Below are positions 45,189 through 54,971 of a stretch of 64,000 nt of DNA, one piece after another. Numbering within the stretch: position 1 is the stretch's first letter; every line of letters begins with the position of its first letter. Origin of the DNA: Armatimonadota bacterium (GTDB taxonomy: Bacteria > Sysuimicrobiota > Sysuimicrobiia > Sysuimicrobiales > Sysuimicrobiaceae). The stretch lies in contig JAVKGW010000002.1 of NCBI GenBank assembly GCA_031460175.1, positions 366,924 through 430,923 of the forward strand, in the 5' to 3' direction. The notes under the pieces are model-generated. The model was not told the DNA's origin. It saw only the letters and a program-made list of their open reading frames with translations, and ran no database searches. The position numbers and the translations under genes were made by a program.

Positions 45189-45914
45189 ATGGGGAAGGTT
45201 GACCTGAACAGCGTCATCCCCCTCTACTACCAGATCCGGGAAGATCTCCGCCGCCGGATCGAGGCCGGAGAGTGGAAGCCCGGAGAGGCCATTCCCTCGG
45301 AGGCGGAGCTCCAGGAGATCTATGGGGTGAGCCGGGCCACGGTGCGGCAGGCCCTCCTGGAGCTTGTGATGGAGGGCCTGCTCATCCGCAAACAGGGACG
45401 AGGAACCTTCGTGGCCCCTCCGAAGATCGTGGAGCCCCTGCCGCGTCTGGTGAGCTTCACGGAGGAGATGCGGGCGGTGGGCATGGAGCCCAGCACCCGG
45501 AGCGTGAAGGTGGAGATCGTCACCGATCCTCCCAAGCGGGTCCGCGAGACGCTCCGGACCGACGAGGATCGTTTCCTCCGGATCGAGCGGGTGCGGTGCG
45601 CCAACGGACAGCCCATCGTCCTCCTCATTTCCTACCTCCCCGCCTCCCTGGGGATCGATCCTCAGGAGGACTTCTCCGGGTCCCTGTACGCGCTGCTGGA
45701 GACCAAGTACAACATCCGGCTCGGCGAGGCCATTCAGATCATCGAGGCGGCCGTCGCGGACGAGTACATGGCAGCTCAGCTCGAAATCGAGGAAGGGGAG
45801 CCCATCCTGATCATCCGACGGGGCACCTTCGCGAAGGACGGCCGACCGGTGGAGTACGTGGAGGGGTTCTACCCCGCGGACCGTTACCGGTACACCGTCC
45901 GGCTCGAACGCTAG
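45189..45914 (+). CDS. GntR-family regulator (HutC/UTRA type)
   Basis: 241 aa. N-terminal winged helix-turn-helix (about 10-75: IPLYYQIREDLRRRIEAGEW, SEAELQEIYGVSRATVRQAL, KQGRGTFVAPP), then a UTRA ligand-binding domain (about 95-235: EEMRAVGMEPSTRSVKVEIV, FLRIERVRCANGQPIVLLIS). HutC-type members respond to sugars, amino sugars or histidine intermediates. It heads the catabolic island and is transcribed in the same direction, 116 nt ahead of the binding protein; likely local repressor. Confidence 0.92.
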   Translation: MGKVDLNSVIPLYYQIREDLRRRIEAGEWKPGEAIPSEAELQEIYGVSRATVRQALLELVMEGLLIRKQGRGTFVAPPKIVEPLPRLVSFTEEMRAVGMEPSTRSVKVEIVTDPPKRVRETLRTDEDRFLRIERVRCANGQPIVLLISYLPASLGIDPQEDFSGSLYALLETKYNIRLGEAIQIIEAAVADEYMAAQLEIEEGEPILIIRRGTFAKDGRPVEYVEGFYPADRYRYTVRLER

Positions 45915-46030
45915 AGGCCGCGGGATCGTGTTTCCAGATCGCCATCCCGGACGGGGGGTGGGAGCGGAGAGGACGGAGACCCGCAATCCCTACGGAAGGC
46001 CCACCATGAGAATCGAAGGGGGGTGCCACG

Positions 46031-47191
46031 ATGCGGTGGTATGGATGGATGTTGGGAGTTCTCCTGGCGCTCACGGTTGCCTGGGCGGGGGCCGTCGCGA
46101 CCGCAGGCGGCGGTCCGCGGCTGCCGCGGCAGATCACCCTATGCTGGACGCCGCCCGACATCACCGGGGTTTTCAAGACCGCCACGGACTTCTTCGAGAA
46201 AGCCGCCGCGGAAGCCCGCCGGCACGGCATTAACGTCCAGATCATCAGTCGCGCTCCTGCCGCCCACACGGAGTTCGCGACACAGGTGGCCATCATCGAG
46301 GACTTCATCCAGAGGCGGTGCAACGTCATCGCCATCTCGCCCATCGAGGTGGAGGTCATCATCCCCGCCATCCGCAAGGCGAACGCCGCCCGGATCCCCG
46401 TGATCATCGTGAACCTCCTGGAACCCATCCGCGGGGTCGAGGTGGCCAGCTACATCGGCTTCGACAACACCGTGGCCGCCATGGTCTCCGCGTACTCCCT
46501 GGTAGACTACTTCGGGGGCCCGGGGATCCTGGGGGCGGGACCACGGGTGAACGTACGGCCGGATCAGTACCTGGACCTGCAGTGGTGGCAGGGCGTGTAC
46601 CGGAATTTCCAGGACCGGGCTTCCATCCGCGCGAACGTGGCCGTGATCGAGGGGATCGCGGGTGGGTTCTTCTCCACCGCCCGGGTGAACGGCTTCCGAA
46701 AGGTCACGAGCGCCTTCCCCAACATCCGGATCCTGGACATCAAACCCGCGGACTGGAACCGGGAGAAGGGCCGGAAGGTGGCGGAGGACTATCTCACCCG
46801 GTGGCCCACCGGCCTGGACGCCATCTGGGCCGCCTCCAACGAGATGGGCCTGGGCGCCATGCTGGCCTCGGAGGCCGTGGGGCGCCTGGAGCTGGCACAG
46901 GAAGGGCCGAAGCTGGGGGACGAGAAGGTGGCCATCTTCACCAACGACGTCACCCCGGAGTCCACGGCCCGCATCTCCGAGGGCAAGATCGTGGCGGAGA
47001 CCCACCACGGGTTTCCCGAGTGGGGATGGTACGGCACCAAGTTCGGCGTGATGCTGGCCTTGGGCCAGCGGGTGCCCAAGATCTTTGACATCCGTCCGCG
47101 CACCGTCTACCGGGGGAACCACCAGCTCTTCTACCCGAACCCGAAACTGGAGCCCATTGACTGGGAGGCCATCAAGCGGGCAGCCAGGTGA
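46031..47191 (+). CDS. ABC transporter substrate-binding protein, CUT2 (ribose-type)
   Basis: 386 aa. Signal peptide (WYGWMLGVLLALTVAWAGA), then a type I periplasmic-binding fold: VFKTATDFFEKAAAEARRHG, IDEPIQ-like region here QVAIIEDFIQRRCNVIAIS, and DAIWAASNEMGLGAMLASE. Resembles RbsB/TorT-like proteins. First structural gene of the CUT2 operon; followed by a stable GC hairpin before the next gene. Ligand unknown; the enzyme set suggests an uncommon sugar or polyol. Confidence 0.88.
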   Translation: MRWYGWMLGVLLALTVAWAGAVATAGGGPRLPRQITLCWTPPDITGVFKTATDFFEKAAAEARRHGINVQIISRAPAAHTEFATQVAIIEDFIQRRCNVIAISPIEVEVIIPAIRKANAARIPVIIVNLLEPIRGVEVASYIGFDNTVAAMVSAYSLVDYFGGPGILGAGPRVNVRPDQYLDLQWWQGVYRNFQDRASIRANVAVIEGIAGGFFSTARVNGFRKVTSAFPNIRILDIKPADWNREKGRKVAEDYLTRWPTGLDAIWAASNEMGLGAMLASEAVGRLELAQEGPKLGDEKVAIFTNDVTPESTARISEGKIVAETHHGFPEWGWYGTKFGVMLALGQRVPKIFDIRPRTVYRGNHQLFYPNPKLEPIDWEAIKRAAR

Positions 47192-47196
47192 CAAAC

Positions 47197-47229
47197 GAGG
47201 GGCGAGGGGCACGCGCTTCCTCGCCCCTC
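47197..47229 (+). other. Intercistronic GC stem-loop after the CUT2 binding protein
   Basis: A perfect 11-bp stem GAGGGGCGAGG (47197-47207) with its complement at 47219-47229, and an 11-nt loop. It lies between the binding-protein stop and the SDR start and has no T-run. Likely a 3'-end stabiliser that lets the binding protein be made in excess, as at malE-malF; inference. Confidence 0.6.
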
Positions 47230-47248
47230 CCGTTCAGGGAGCCACGGG

Positions 47249-48004
47249 ATGTCGGAACGGGTGGTGCTCGTCACAGGAGCGGGGAAGGGAATCGGGCGGG
47301 CGGCGGCGCTCGCGTTTGCCCGGGAGGGGGCAGCCGTCTCCGTGGTGAACCGGAGCGAGGCACCGGGGCGCGAGACCCTGGACCTCCTGCGGCAGATGAA
47401 CGCTCGGGCAATCCTGCTGGTGGCGGACATCTCCACCCCTCAGGGTGCCCGGCGGGCCGTGGAGGAGACCGTGGCGCAGTTGGGACGCCTGGATGTGCTC
47501 GTGAACAACGCGGGGATCTACCGCCAGGGCGACGTCCTGAGCACGTCCGAAGAGACCTGGGAGGAGGTCCTCCGCATCAACCTCACGGGTGCCTTCCTGT
47601 GCGCGAAATACGCGGCGGAGCCCATGGTCCGGCAGCGCAGCGGGGTCATCGTGAACGTGGCCTCGGAAGCAGGGCTCGTGGGGATCCCGGGACAGGTGGC
47701 CTACAACGTCTCGAAGGCCGGCATGATCATGCTCACGAAGAGCTTGGCGGTGGACCTGGCGCGCTACGGGATCCGGGTGAACTGTGTCTGCCCGGGCACC
47801 ACGGACACCCCTCTCGTCCGGGAGGCCCTCGCCCGCAGCGGGGACCCGGACCGCGCCCGCCGCCACCTGGAGGCCATCCGTCCCCTCAACCGCCTGGGCA
47901 CGCCGGAGGAGATCGCGGAGGCCATCGTGTTCCTCGCCAGCGAACGGTGCGGTTATGCCACCGGAGCGGTCCTCTCCGTGGATGGCGGATACACGGCCCA
48001 GTGA
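47249..48004 (+). CDS. Short-chain dehydrogenase/reductase (SDR)
   Basis: 251 aa. Classical SDR: cofactor loop VTGAGKGIGRAAALA, NNAG near residue 87, catalytic Ser region VNVASEAGLVG and YxxxK in AYNVSKAGM. The C terminus LSVDGGYTAQ is typical. Oxidises or reduces a hydroxyl/keto group on a sugar, polyol or sugar acid; the substrate is not predictable. The following ABC ATPase gene starts inside its 3' end. Confidence 0.92.
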   Translation: MSERVVLVTGAGKGIGRAAALAFAREGAAVSVVNRSEAPGRETLDLLRQMNARAILLVADISTPQGARRAVEETVAQLGRLDVLVNNAGIYRQGDVLSTSEETWEEVLRINLTGAFLCAKYAAEPMVRQRSGVIVNVASEAGLVGIPGQVAYNVSKAGMIMLTKSLAVDLARYGIRVNCVCPGTTDTPLVREALARSGDPDRARRHLEAIRPLNRLGTPEEIAEAIVFLASERCGYATGAVLSVDGGYTAQ

Positions 48005-49502
48005 GCCGGCCCCGGTGCTGCAGCTGGTGGGCATCCACAAATCCTTCCCGGGCGTCCACGCCCTCCGAGGGGTCAGCCTGGACCTGCGGCCCGGGGAGGT
48101 CCACATCCTCCTCGGGGAGAACGGGGCCGGGAAATCCACCCTCCTCAAGATCGCGGGCGGTGCCCTATTGAAGGACGCGGGGCAGATCCACGTGTACGGC
48201 CGTCGGGTGGAGCTCCGCAGCGTCCAGCACGCGCGCCAACTCGGCATCGGGATGGTCCACCAGGAACTCAGCCTCGTCCCGGACCTCTCCGTGGCGGAAA
48301 ACCTCCAACTCGGGCAGTGGCCCCGGCGCCGGCTGGGCCTCGTGGACTGGAAGGAGGTGCGGGCCCGGGCCCGGCGGGTGCTCGGGGATCTGGAAGTCCC
48401 TCTGGATCCGGACCGGCCCGTCCGGGATCTTTCCATCGCGGAACGGCAACTGGTGGAGATCGCCCGGGTCCTCGGCCTGGAGGTGCGGATCCTGCTCCTG
48501 GACGAACCCACCTCTGCCCTGCCGGAGGGCGACCGGAAGCGGCTGTTCCGGATTCTCCGAGAGCTGCGCAACCGCGGGGTTGCAGTGGTGTACACGAGCC
48601 ACCGGCTCGCGGAGGTGTGGGAGATCGGGGACCGGGTGACGGTCCTGCGGGACGGACAGGCGGCCGGGACGTTCCCGGTCCAGGAGGTGGACGAATCCCT
48701 GCTCGTGCGGCTGATGGTGGGACGGACCCTGCAGGAGCACTTTCCTAAGGCGCAGGCTCCCCTAGGCCCTCCGGTGCTGGAGATCTCGGAGCTCCATGCG
48801 GGCATCCTCTCGGGCGTGAGCGTACAGATCCGGGCCGGGGAGATCGTGGGGGTGTTCGGGCTCCGGGGCAGCGGCCGTTCCACCCTGGCCCGGGCCCTGT
48901 TCGGTCTAGAGCGGATCCGGTCCGGCACCGTCCGGATCGACGGCCGACCCGTGGAGATCCGCAGTCCCCAGGACGCCATCCGGGCGGGGCTCGGGTACCT
49001 CACGGAGGACCGCCGGGAAGGCCTCGTCCCTCTCCTGCCTGTGCCCCCGAACATCACCCTGGCGAGCTTGGCGCGGTTCGTCCGCCGGGGACTCCTGGAC
49101 CGCGCCGCAGAGCAGGACGTGGCCCTGCGGCTCATGGAGGCTTTGGCCATCCACCCGCCCATCCTGTGGCGACCCGCCCTGCACTTCAGCGGCGGCAACC
49201 AGCAGAAGATCCTGCTGGCCCGATGGCTCGCGAGCGGCGCCCGGGTCCTCGTCCTCGACGAGCCCACCCGGGGGATTGACGTGGGGGCCAAGAGTGAGGT
49301 GTTCGCCCTGGTCGGGCGGCTGGTGCAGCAGGGGGTCGGAATCCTCCTCCTCTCCTCCGAGATCCCCGAACTCCTCGCGGTGGCGGACCGCATCCTCGTG
49401 CTCCGCTCCGGTCGCCTGACCGCGGAATTCCCTGCTCGGGAAGCCACCCAGGAGGCCATCCTGCGCGCGGCCACCGAGCTCAAGGAGGCGGTGTCGCCAT
49501 GA
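47982..49502 (+). CDS. Sugar ABC transporter ATPase, two fused domains (RbsA type)
   Basis: About 506 aa from ATG 47982, overlapping the SDR end by 23 nt; GTG 48015 is an alternative. Two ABC domains: the first has GENGAGKSTLLKIAGG, LSIAERQLVEIARVL and LLLDEPTSAL, the second LRGSGRSTLARALFG (weaker Walker A, normal for RbsA second halves) and FSGGNQQKILLARWL with VLDEPTRGIDVGAKSEV. CUT2 transporters use such a double ATPase. Confidence 0.94.
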   Translation: MADTRPSEPAPVLQLVGIHKSFPGVHALRGVSLDLRPGEVHILLGENGAGKSTLLKIAGGALLKDAGQIHVYGRRVELRSVQHARQLGIGMVHQELSLVPDLSVAENLQLGQWPRRRLGLVDWKEVRARARRVLGDLEVPLDPDRPVRDLSIAERQLVEIARVLGLEVRILLLDEPTSALPEGDRKRLFRILRELRNRGVAVVYTSHRLAEVWEIGDRVTVLRDGQAAGTFPVQEVDESLLVRLMVGRTLQEHFPKAQAPLGPPVLEISELHAGILSGVSVQIRAGEIVGVFGLRGSGRSTLARALFGLERIRSGTVRIDGRPVEIRSPQDAIRAGLGYLTEDRREGLVPLLPVPPNITLASLARFVRRGLLDRAAEQDVALRLMEALAIHPPILWRPALHFSGGNQQKILLARWLASGARVLVLDEPTRGIDVGAKSEVFALVGRLVQQGVGILLLSSEIPELLAVADRILVLRSGRLTAEFPAREATQEAILRAATELKEAVSP

Positions 49503-50557
49503 GAAGCGAGCTCCCGGTCCGAGAGACCTCCGCGGCCCGTCCCCTCCCCGCCGGCTGGGCCCGAAGCGTGGTGGAGCCCGTGGTGGCCCGCGGAGGGCCG
49601 CTCGTGATCCTGCTCCTGCTGGTGGCGTACCTCTCCCTCTCCGCGCCCTACTTCTTCACCGTGGGGAACTTCAAGAACATCCTCCAGCAGACCGCGGCGG
49701 TGATGATCCTCGCGGTGGGGCAGACCGTCGTCATCATCGGGGCCGGCATCGACCTCTCCGTGGCCGCCACCCTGGCCCTTTCCGCCAGCCTCGGAGCCGT
49801 GGCCATGACCTACTGGGGCCAGAGCGTGTGGGTGGGTGTTCTGCTCGCGCTGGCCGCGGGATCCCTGGTGGGCCTCGTCAACGGCGTGGTGATCACCAAG
49901 GGCCGGGTGCCGGACTTCATCGTGACCCTGGGGACCATGTCCGCGGCCCGGGGCGTGGCCCTCATCCTCACGGGCGGGCTTCCCGTCCCCTCCCACCTCA
50001 CCGCCATCCAGCTCCGGGCCTACCTCCCGCAGGAGATCATCTGGCTCGGGAGCGGCAGCCTGCTCGGAATCCCCGTCGCCCCCCTCGTCGCCCTCGTCAT
50101 GGCCTTCGTGGGGTGGGTGGTGTTGCAGCACACGCCTCTGGGGAGGGGTACGTACGCGGTGGGTGGGAACCGCGAGGCCGCCCGGGTCAGCGGCATCGAC
50201 GTGGACCGGGTGAAGATCTCCGGGTATGTGCTGTCGGGGTTCCTCGCGGCGGTGGCGGGGCTCGTGCTCACGGGCCGCCTGAACTCCGCCAACGCCCTCA
50301 TGGCAGAGGGCATGGAGTTGCAGTCCATCGCCGCGGTGGTCCTGGGCGGGACGAACCTCTTCGGAGGCGTGGGCGGCGTGGGGGGGACGGTGGTGGGCGC
50401 CCTCATCATGGGCGTGCTGGGGAACGGCCTCAACCTCCTCAACGTCAGCGCCTTCTGGCAGCGGGTGATCATGGGTCTCATGATCGTGCTGGTGGTGATC
50501 CTGGACCAGTGGCGGCGCCGGCAGTTCGAGGCATGGGGGGAACGGAGGGCCCGGTGA
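49499..50557 (+). CDS. Sugar ABC transporter permease, CUT2 (RbsC type)
   Basis: 352 aa, about nine to ten membrane helices, starting within the ATPase stop (ATGA overlap). Family motifs include FFTVGNFKNILQQTA, GAGIDLSVAATLALS, GRVPDFIVTLGTM and TYAVGGNREAARVSGI. With the binding protein and ATPase it makes a complete CUT2 importer. Confidence 0.94.
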   Translation: MRSELPVRETSAARPLPAGWARSVVEPVVARGGPLVILLLLVAYLSLSAPYFFTVGNFKNILQQTAAVMILAVGQTVVIIGAGIDLSVAATLALSASLGAVAMTYWGQSVWVGVLLALAAGSLVGLVNGVVITKGRVPDFIVTLGTMSAARGVALILTGGLPVPSHLTAIQLRAYLPQEIIWLGSGSLLGIPVAPLVALVMAFVGWVVLQHTPLGRGTYAVGGNREAARVSGIDVDRVKISGYVLSGFLAAVAGLVLTGRLNSANALMAEGMELQSIAAVVLGGTNLFGGVGGVGGTVVGALIMGVLGNGLNLLNVSAFWQRVIMGLMIVLVVILDQWRRRQFEAWGERRAR

Positions 50558-51453
50558 AGTACGCGGTGAGCAACTGGATCTACGGCGACGAGCCCCTCCA
50601 GGTGACTCTGGAGCGGCTTGCCCGGTATGGCTACCAAGGCGTCGAGCTGCAGGGGGACCTGGACCGGTACGACCCCCGGGAGGTGCGCTCCCTCGCGGAA
50701 CGATACGGGATCACCGTGTGCTCGGTGGCCGCAATGTTCCCGTGGCCCGGGGATCGCGACCTCTCCCATCCAGACCCGTGGGTCCGCGCCCACGCGGTGG
50801 GATACGCGCGCCGCCTCGTGGAGTTCGCCGCCTCCGTGGGTGCACCTCAGGTGCTGTTGGTGCCTACGGCAGTTCCCCGACGGGCGCCGGTGGAGTACGC
50901 AGGCGACCCTGAGACGTGGTGGCCGCTGGTGGAGCACGAGTGGTCGCTCGGGGTCGCATCCGTCCGAGAGGCGGCCGGGTTCGCGGCCGAGCGCGGGGTG
51001 CGCCTCACGGTGGAACCCGTAAACCGTTACGAATCCTTCCTGCTCAACACCGCAGAAGACGCACTGCGCTTTGTGGAGGAGGTGGACTCCCCGTGGTTGG
51101 GCGTCCACCTGGACACCTTCCACATGAACCTCGAGGAGCGGGATCCGGCCGCGGCAGTCCGTCGGGCGGGATCTCGCCTTACGAGCCTGCATCTCTCGGA
51201 CAGTCACCGGGGACCTGTGGGAGAGGGCCACCTGGATTTGAAGGCCATCCTCCGGAGTCTTCGGGAGATCTCGTTCGACGGATGGCTCATCCTGGAGCCG
51301 CTTCCCCCGGTTCCTGACCTCACAGTCGCCATCCGGTCTCGCTGGGCCGCGGCCCTGCGGGATCTGTATGCGGAGCGCTCCCTCCGGTGGTTGCAAGCGC
51401 TGGAGGCGAGGTTAGAGGCAGAAAATGAGGAGCGCCCGGAGGTGAGGCGGTGA
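50554..51453 (+). CDS. Sugar phosphate isomerase/epimerase, ketose 3-epimerase-like (TIM barrel)
   Basis: 299 aa from GTG 50554, overlapping the permease stop. AP endonuclease 2-type TIM barrel. The metal/substrate residues match the D-tagatose/D-psicose 3-epimerase group: TVEPVNRYESFLLNT (Glu), GVHLDTFHMNLEE (Asp/His) and LHLSDSHRGPVGEGHLD. Probably epimerises C3 of a free ketose or interconverts a related polyol/inosose. Exact substrate unknown. Confidence 0.85.
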   Translation: MKYAVSNWIYGDEPLQVTLERLARYGYQGVELQGDLDRYDPREVRSLAERYGITVCSVAAMFPWPGDRDLSHPDPWVRAHAVGYARRLVEFAASVGAPQVLLVPTAVPRRAPVEYAGDPETWWPLVEHEWSLGVASVREAAGFAAERGVRLTVEPVNRYESFLLNTAEDALRFVEEVDSPWLGVHLDTFHMNLEERDPAAAVRRAGSRLTSLHLSDSHRGPVGEGHLDLKAILRSLREISFDGWLILEPLPPVPDLTVAIRSRWAAALRDLYAERSLRWLQALEARLEAENEERPEVRR

Positions 51454-52475
51454 TCCGGGTGTGCCTCGTGGGAGCAGGACGGGCCGGGCTCGTACACGGC
51501 CGGAACTTCGCCTTCCGGATCCCGGAGGCGGAGCTGGTGGCGGTGGTGGACGAGGATCCCAACGCCCGGGCCCGCGCCGCGGAGGAGTTGCGGGCGCAGC
51601 CTTTCGCCTCCTTGGAGGAGGCCCTGGAGCGGGTGGCCTTCGAGGCGGTGTGCGTGGCCACTCCCACCTTCACGCACCGGGACCTCGTGGTGCACGCCGC
51701 GGAGGCCGGAAAGCACGTGCTGTGCGAGAAGCCCATGGCGCTCGACGTCCCGCAGGCGCTCGAGATGATCCGGGTCGCGGAGCGGGCGGGCGTGGTCCTG
51801 CAGGTGGGATTCATGCGGCGCTTCGATGCGGAGTTCCGGGAGGCACGGGCCCGCATCGCCTCCGGAGAACTCGGGCGCCTCCTCCTGATCCGCTCCACCA
51901 CCCGGGGACCGGGGCTCCCGCCCGCCTGGGCTTGGGATCCGAAAAAGGGACTCGGCCTCCTCGCGGAGGTCACCAGCCACGACTTCGACACCCTGCGGTG
52001 GCTTTCCGGATCCGAGTACCGGTCCATCTTCGCCCGGGTCGCGGCCCGGAAGGCCACGCATCTGCTGGCGGACTACCCGGACTTCTACGACGTGGCCCTG
52101 GTGAGCGCGGAGTTGCTGGACGGGACCCTGGGCAGCATCGAGGGGGCCTGTCCCGTGGACTACGGGTACGACTCGCGGGTGGAGATCCTCGGAACCGAGG
52201 GCATGATCTGGATCGGGGAAATCCGGCAGGGCTCCTGGACGCGGGTCACCCGGGAGGGCCAGGTGGTGCACCAGGCCGTGCGGAGCTGGGGGGAGCGATA
52301 CCGGGACGCGTACCTGGCGGAGGACGAGCACTTCATCGCCTGCATCGAGAAAGGCCAACCCCCGGAGGTCACGGGATGGGACGGGCTGCGAGCCCTGGAG
52401 GCCACCCTCGCCGCGGTCCGGTCCGCGGCCACGGGCCTCCCGCAGCCCGTGGAACGAGCAGGGGAAGGTCCGTGA
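51450..52475 (+). CDS. Gfo/Idh/MocA-family NAD(P)-dependent dehydrogenase
   Basis: 341 aa. N-terminal Rossmann fold VIRVCLVGAGRAGLVHGRN, the signature CEKPMALDVPQALEM (catalytic Lys), GFMRRFDAEF, then the C-terminal alpha/beta domain with EVTSHDFDTLRWLSGS. Close in pattern to inositol 2-dehydrogenases (IolG). Likely oxidises an inositol- or sugar-type alcohol. Overlaps its neighbours by 4 nt on both sides. Confidence 0.92.
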   Translation: MIRVCLVGAGRAGLVHGRNFAFRIPEAELVAVVDEDPNARARAAEELRAQPFASLEEALERVAFEAVCVATPTFTHRDLVVHAAEAGKHVLCEKPMALDVPQALEMIRVAERAGVVLQVGFMRRFDAEFREARARIASGELGRLLLIRSTTRGPGLPPAWAWDPKKGLGLLAEVTSHDFDTLRWLSGSEYRSIFARVAARKATHLLADYPDFYDVALVSAELLDGTLGSIEGACPVDYGYDSRVEILGTEGMIWIGEIRQGSWTRVTREGQVVHQAVRSWGERYRDAYLAEDEHFIACIEKGQPPEVTGWDGLRALEATLAAVRSAATGLPQPVERAGEGP

Positions 52476-53500
52476 GGGCCGCGGTCTGCGTCCCCGGATC
52501 GGGCATCTCCCTGGAGGAGTGGCCGGAGCCGCGCCTTGAACCCGGGGACGTCCTCGTCCGGGTGCGGGCGGTCTCCATCTGCTCCACGGACCTGAAAATC
52601 GCCCGCCGGGGCCACTTCAAGGTCCCGCCCGGGACCAAGCGCATCCTGGGGCACGAGATCGCGGGAGAGGTGGTGGAAGTGCGGGCCCCGGAAGCCGGCG
52701 TCCAGGTGGGCCAGCGGGTGGGCCTCGTGCCCAACGTGGGCTGCGGCCGGTGCCGGGCCTGCGTGGTGGGCCTGGATCCCCTCTGCCCGGATTACGACGC
52801 CCTCGGCATCACCCTGGATGGGGGATTCGCGGAGTTCGTGCGGGTGCCCGCCCGGGCGGTGCAGCGGGGCCACGTGGTGGCGCTGCCGGAGGAAGTCTCG
52901 TTCGAGGAGGCCGCGCTCGCAGAACCCCTCTCCTGTGTCCTGAACGCGCACGAGGCGGTCGCCACTACTCCCGGAGACCGCGTGCTCGTTCTGGGAGCCG
53001 GCCCCATGGGGCTTCTGAATGCCCTGGTGGCGAGGATTCTGGGCGCGGGCGAGGTGGTGGTCGCGGATCCCTGGCCCCAGAGGCGGGAGATGGCCCTCGA
53101 GATGGGTGCGGATGAGGTCCTTGCCCCGGAGGCGGTCCCGGAGCACGGAGACGGGTTCGACGTGGTGATCGTCACCGCCCCGGATCCCCGGGCCCAGGAG
53201 CAGGCGGTCCAGGTGGCCGCGGTGCGGGGTCGGGTGAACTTCTTCGCGGGGTTTCCCGCGGAGCGCGCCCGGCCTGCCCTCGACACGAACCGGGTGCACT
53301 ACCGCCAGCTTCTCCTCACGGGCACCACCGGCCAGACCGTAGAGCACTACCGCCGGGCGCTGCGTCTGCTGCCCCGCCTCCGGCCTCATCTGGGGCGCCT
53401 CGTGACGGACCGGCGTCCCCTGGAGGAGGTGGCCTTGGCCATGGAAGCCATGGCCGCGAAGCGGAGCTTGAAGGTGGTGCTGTTCCCGGCGGGCCTCTAG
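52472..53500 (+). CDS. Zinc-dependent medium-chain alcohol dehydrogenase
   Basis: 342 aa from GTG 52472, overlapping the previous stop. Catalytic Cys in SICSTDLKI, GHEIAGEVVEV, four structural-zinc cysteines in GCGRCRACVVGLDPLC, and a Rossmann motif VLVLGAGPMGLLNALV. Resembles sorbitol/threonine/galactitol dehydrogenases. Probably oxidises a polyol. Confidence 0.92.
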   Translation: MRAAVCVPGSGISLEEWPEPRLEPGDVLVRVRAVSICSTDLKIARRGHFKVPPGTKRILGHEIAGEVVEVRAPEAGVQVGQRVGLVPNVGCGRCRACVVGLDPLCPDYDALGITLDGGFAEFVRVPARAVQRGHVVALPEEVSFEEAALAEPLSCVLNAHEAVATTPGDRVLVLGAGPMGLLNALVARILGAGEVVVADPWPQRREMALEMGADEVLAPEAVPEHGDGFDVVIVTAPDPRAQEQAVQVAAVRGRVNFFAGFPAERARPALDTNRVHYRQLLLTGTTGQTVEHYRRALRLLPRLRPHLGRLVTDRRPLEEVALAMEAMAAKRSLKVVLFPAGL

Positions 53501-53535
53501 GACGAGGGACGAACCCCACGGGAAGGAGGGGTGTC

Positions 53536-54963
53536 ATGGAGCACGTGGACCTTCTCATCAACGGCACCTGGGTGGAGGGAAAGGAGAAGCTCTCGGTCCT
53601 CAACCCCGCGGACGAGGAGGCGGTGGGGACCGCCTCCGTCGCCGGCCAGGCGGAGGTGGACGCCGCGGTGGAGGCCGCGGAGCGGGCGTTCTGGACGTGG
53701 TCCCGCACGCCCCCGACTCACCGCGCGGCCCTGTTGCGCCGGGCGGCCCAGCTCGTCCGGGAACGGCTGGAGAGCCTCGCGCGCCTCCTGACCCTGGAGC
53801 AGGGAAAACCTCTCAAGGACGCACGTGGAGAGATCCAGGCCAGCATCGACGCCCTGGAGTACTACGCGGAGGAGGCCCGGAGGATCTGCGGCCGCACCAT
53901 CCCCACGGACCATCCGAACCGCCGCAGCCTCGTCATCCATCAGCCCGTGGGACCCGTGGCCGCCATCGGGCCGTGGAACTATCCCGTTCTGCTCCTCGCG
54001 TGGAAGGTGGCCCCGGCCCTGGCGGCAGGATGTACGGTGGTGGCGAAACCCCCCTCCCGAACACCCCTCGCGGTCTCGCGGTTCCTGGCGTGCCTGGTGG
54101 AGGCCGGCGCTCCCCATGGCGTGGTGAACACCGTGATCGGCCCGGGGAGTACGGTGGGGAGCTACCTCGTTCGCCACCCGGGGATCCGGAAGATCGCCTT
54201 CACGGGGGAAACCTCGACTGGAAAGGAGATCCTCCGGATGGCGGCGGAGGGGATGAAGCGGGTGTCCCTGGAACTGGGGGGACACTGCCCGTTGCTCGTC
54301 TTCCCGGACGCGGACCTGGAAGCTGCCGCGCGGGGTGGGGTCTACCGCGCCTTCCGCAACATGGGGCAGGTGTGCAACGCCGTCAACCGCATCTACGTCC
54401 ACGAGCAGGTGTACGAATCCTTCGTGGAACGGTTCGTGGAGTACACCCGCCGGCTGCGGATCGGTCCCGGCCTCGAGGACCCGGACCTCGGCCCCATGAC
54501 CACGCGGGAAGGACTGGAGAAGACCGTGGCGCACATCGAGGACGCGCGGGCCAAAGGCGCCCGGGTGGTGTACGGGGGTCACCGTCCCGAGGGGTTCCCC
54601 AAGGGGTATTTCTTCACCCCCACGGTGCTGGTGAATGCGGACCACTCCATGAAGGTCATGCGGGAGGAGACCTTCGGCCCCGTGGCACCCCTCATGCCCT
54701 TCCGGGACCTGGAGGAAGCCCTCCGGCTCGCCAACGACAGCCCTTACGGACTCGTGGCATACGCGTACACCCGGGACCTGCGCACCGCCTTCCTGGTCGC
54801 GGAGGGGCTGGAGGCGGGGACCGTGGGGGTGAACAACGTGGTGGGGGGGGAAGTGCCCTTCCCGTACGGGGGATGGAAGGAGAGCGGGTTTGGACTCGAG
54901 CTCTCGCACGAGGGCCTGGAGGAGTACCTGCTCACCAAGCACATCCGCATGGATCTCCCCTGA
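53536..54963 (+). CDS. NAD(P)-dependent aldehyde dehydrogenase
   Basis: 475 aa behind AAGGAGG. ALDH fold: cofactor site GPWNYPVLLLAWKVAPALAAG, catalytic Glu in LELGGHCPLLV, catalytic Cys in NMGQVCNAVNRIYV and ETFGPVAPLMPF. Succinate-semialdehyde/glycolaldehyde-type sequence; would oxidise the aldehyde made upstream to an acid. Confidence 0.93.
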   Translation: MEHVDLLINGTWVEGKEKLSVLNPADEEAVGTASVAGQAEVDAAVEAAERAFWTWSRTPPTHRAALLRRAAQLVRERLESLARLLTLEQGKPLKDARGEIQASIDALEYYAEEARRICGRTIPTDHPNRRSLVIHQPVGPVAAIGPWNYPVLLLAWKVAPALAAGCTVVAKPPSRTPLAVSRFLACLVEAGAPHGVVNTVIGPGSTVGSYLVRHPGIRKIAFTGETSTGKEILRMAAEGMKRVSLELGGHCPLLVFPDADLEAAARGGVYRAFRNMGQVCNAVNRIYVHEQVYESFVERFVEYTRRLRIGPGLEDPDLGPMTTREGLEKTVAHIEDARAKGARVVYGGHRPEGFPKGYFFTPTVLVNADHSMKVMREETFGPVAPLMPFRDLEEALRLANDSPYGLVAYAYTRDLRTAFLVAEGLEAGTVGVNNVVGGEVPFPYGGWKESGFGLELSHEGLEEYLLTKHIRMDLP

Positions 54964-54971
54964 GGGATGCC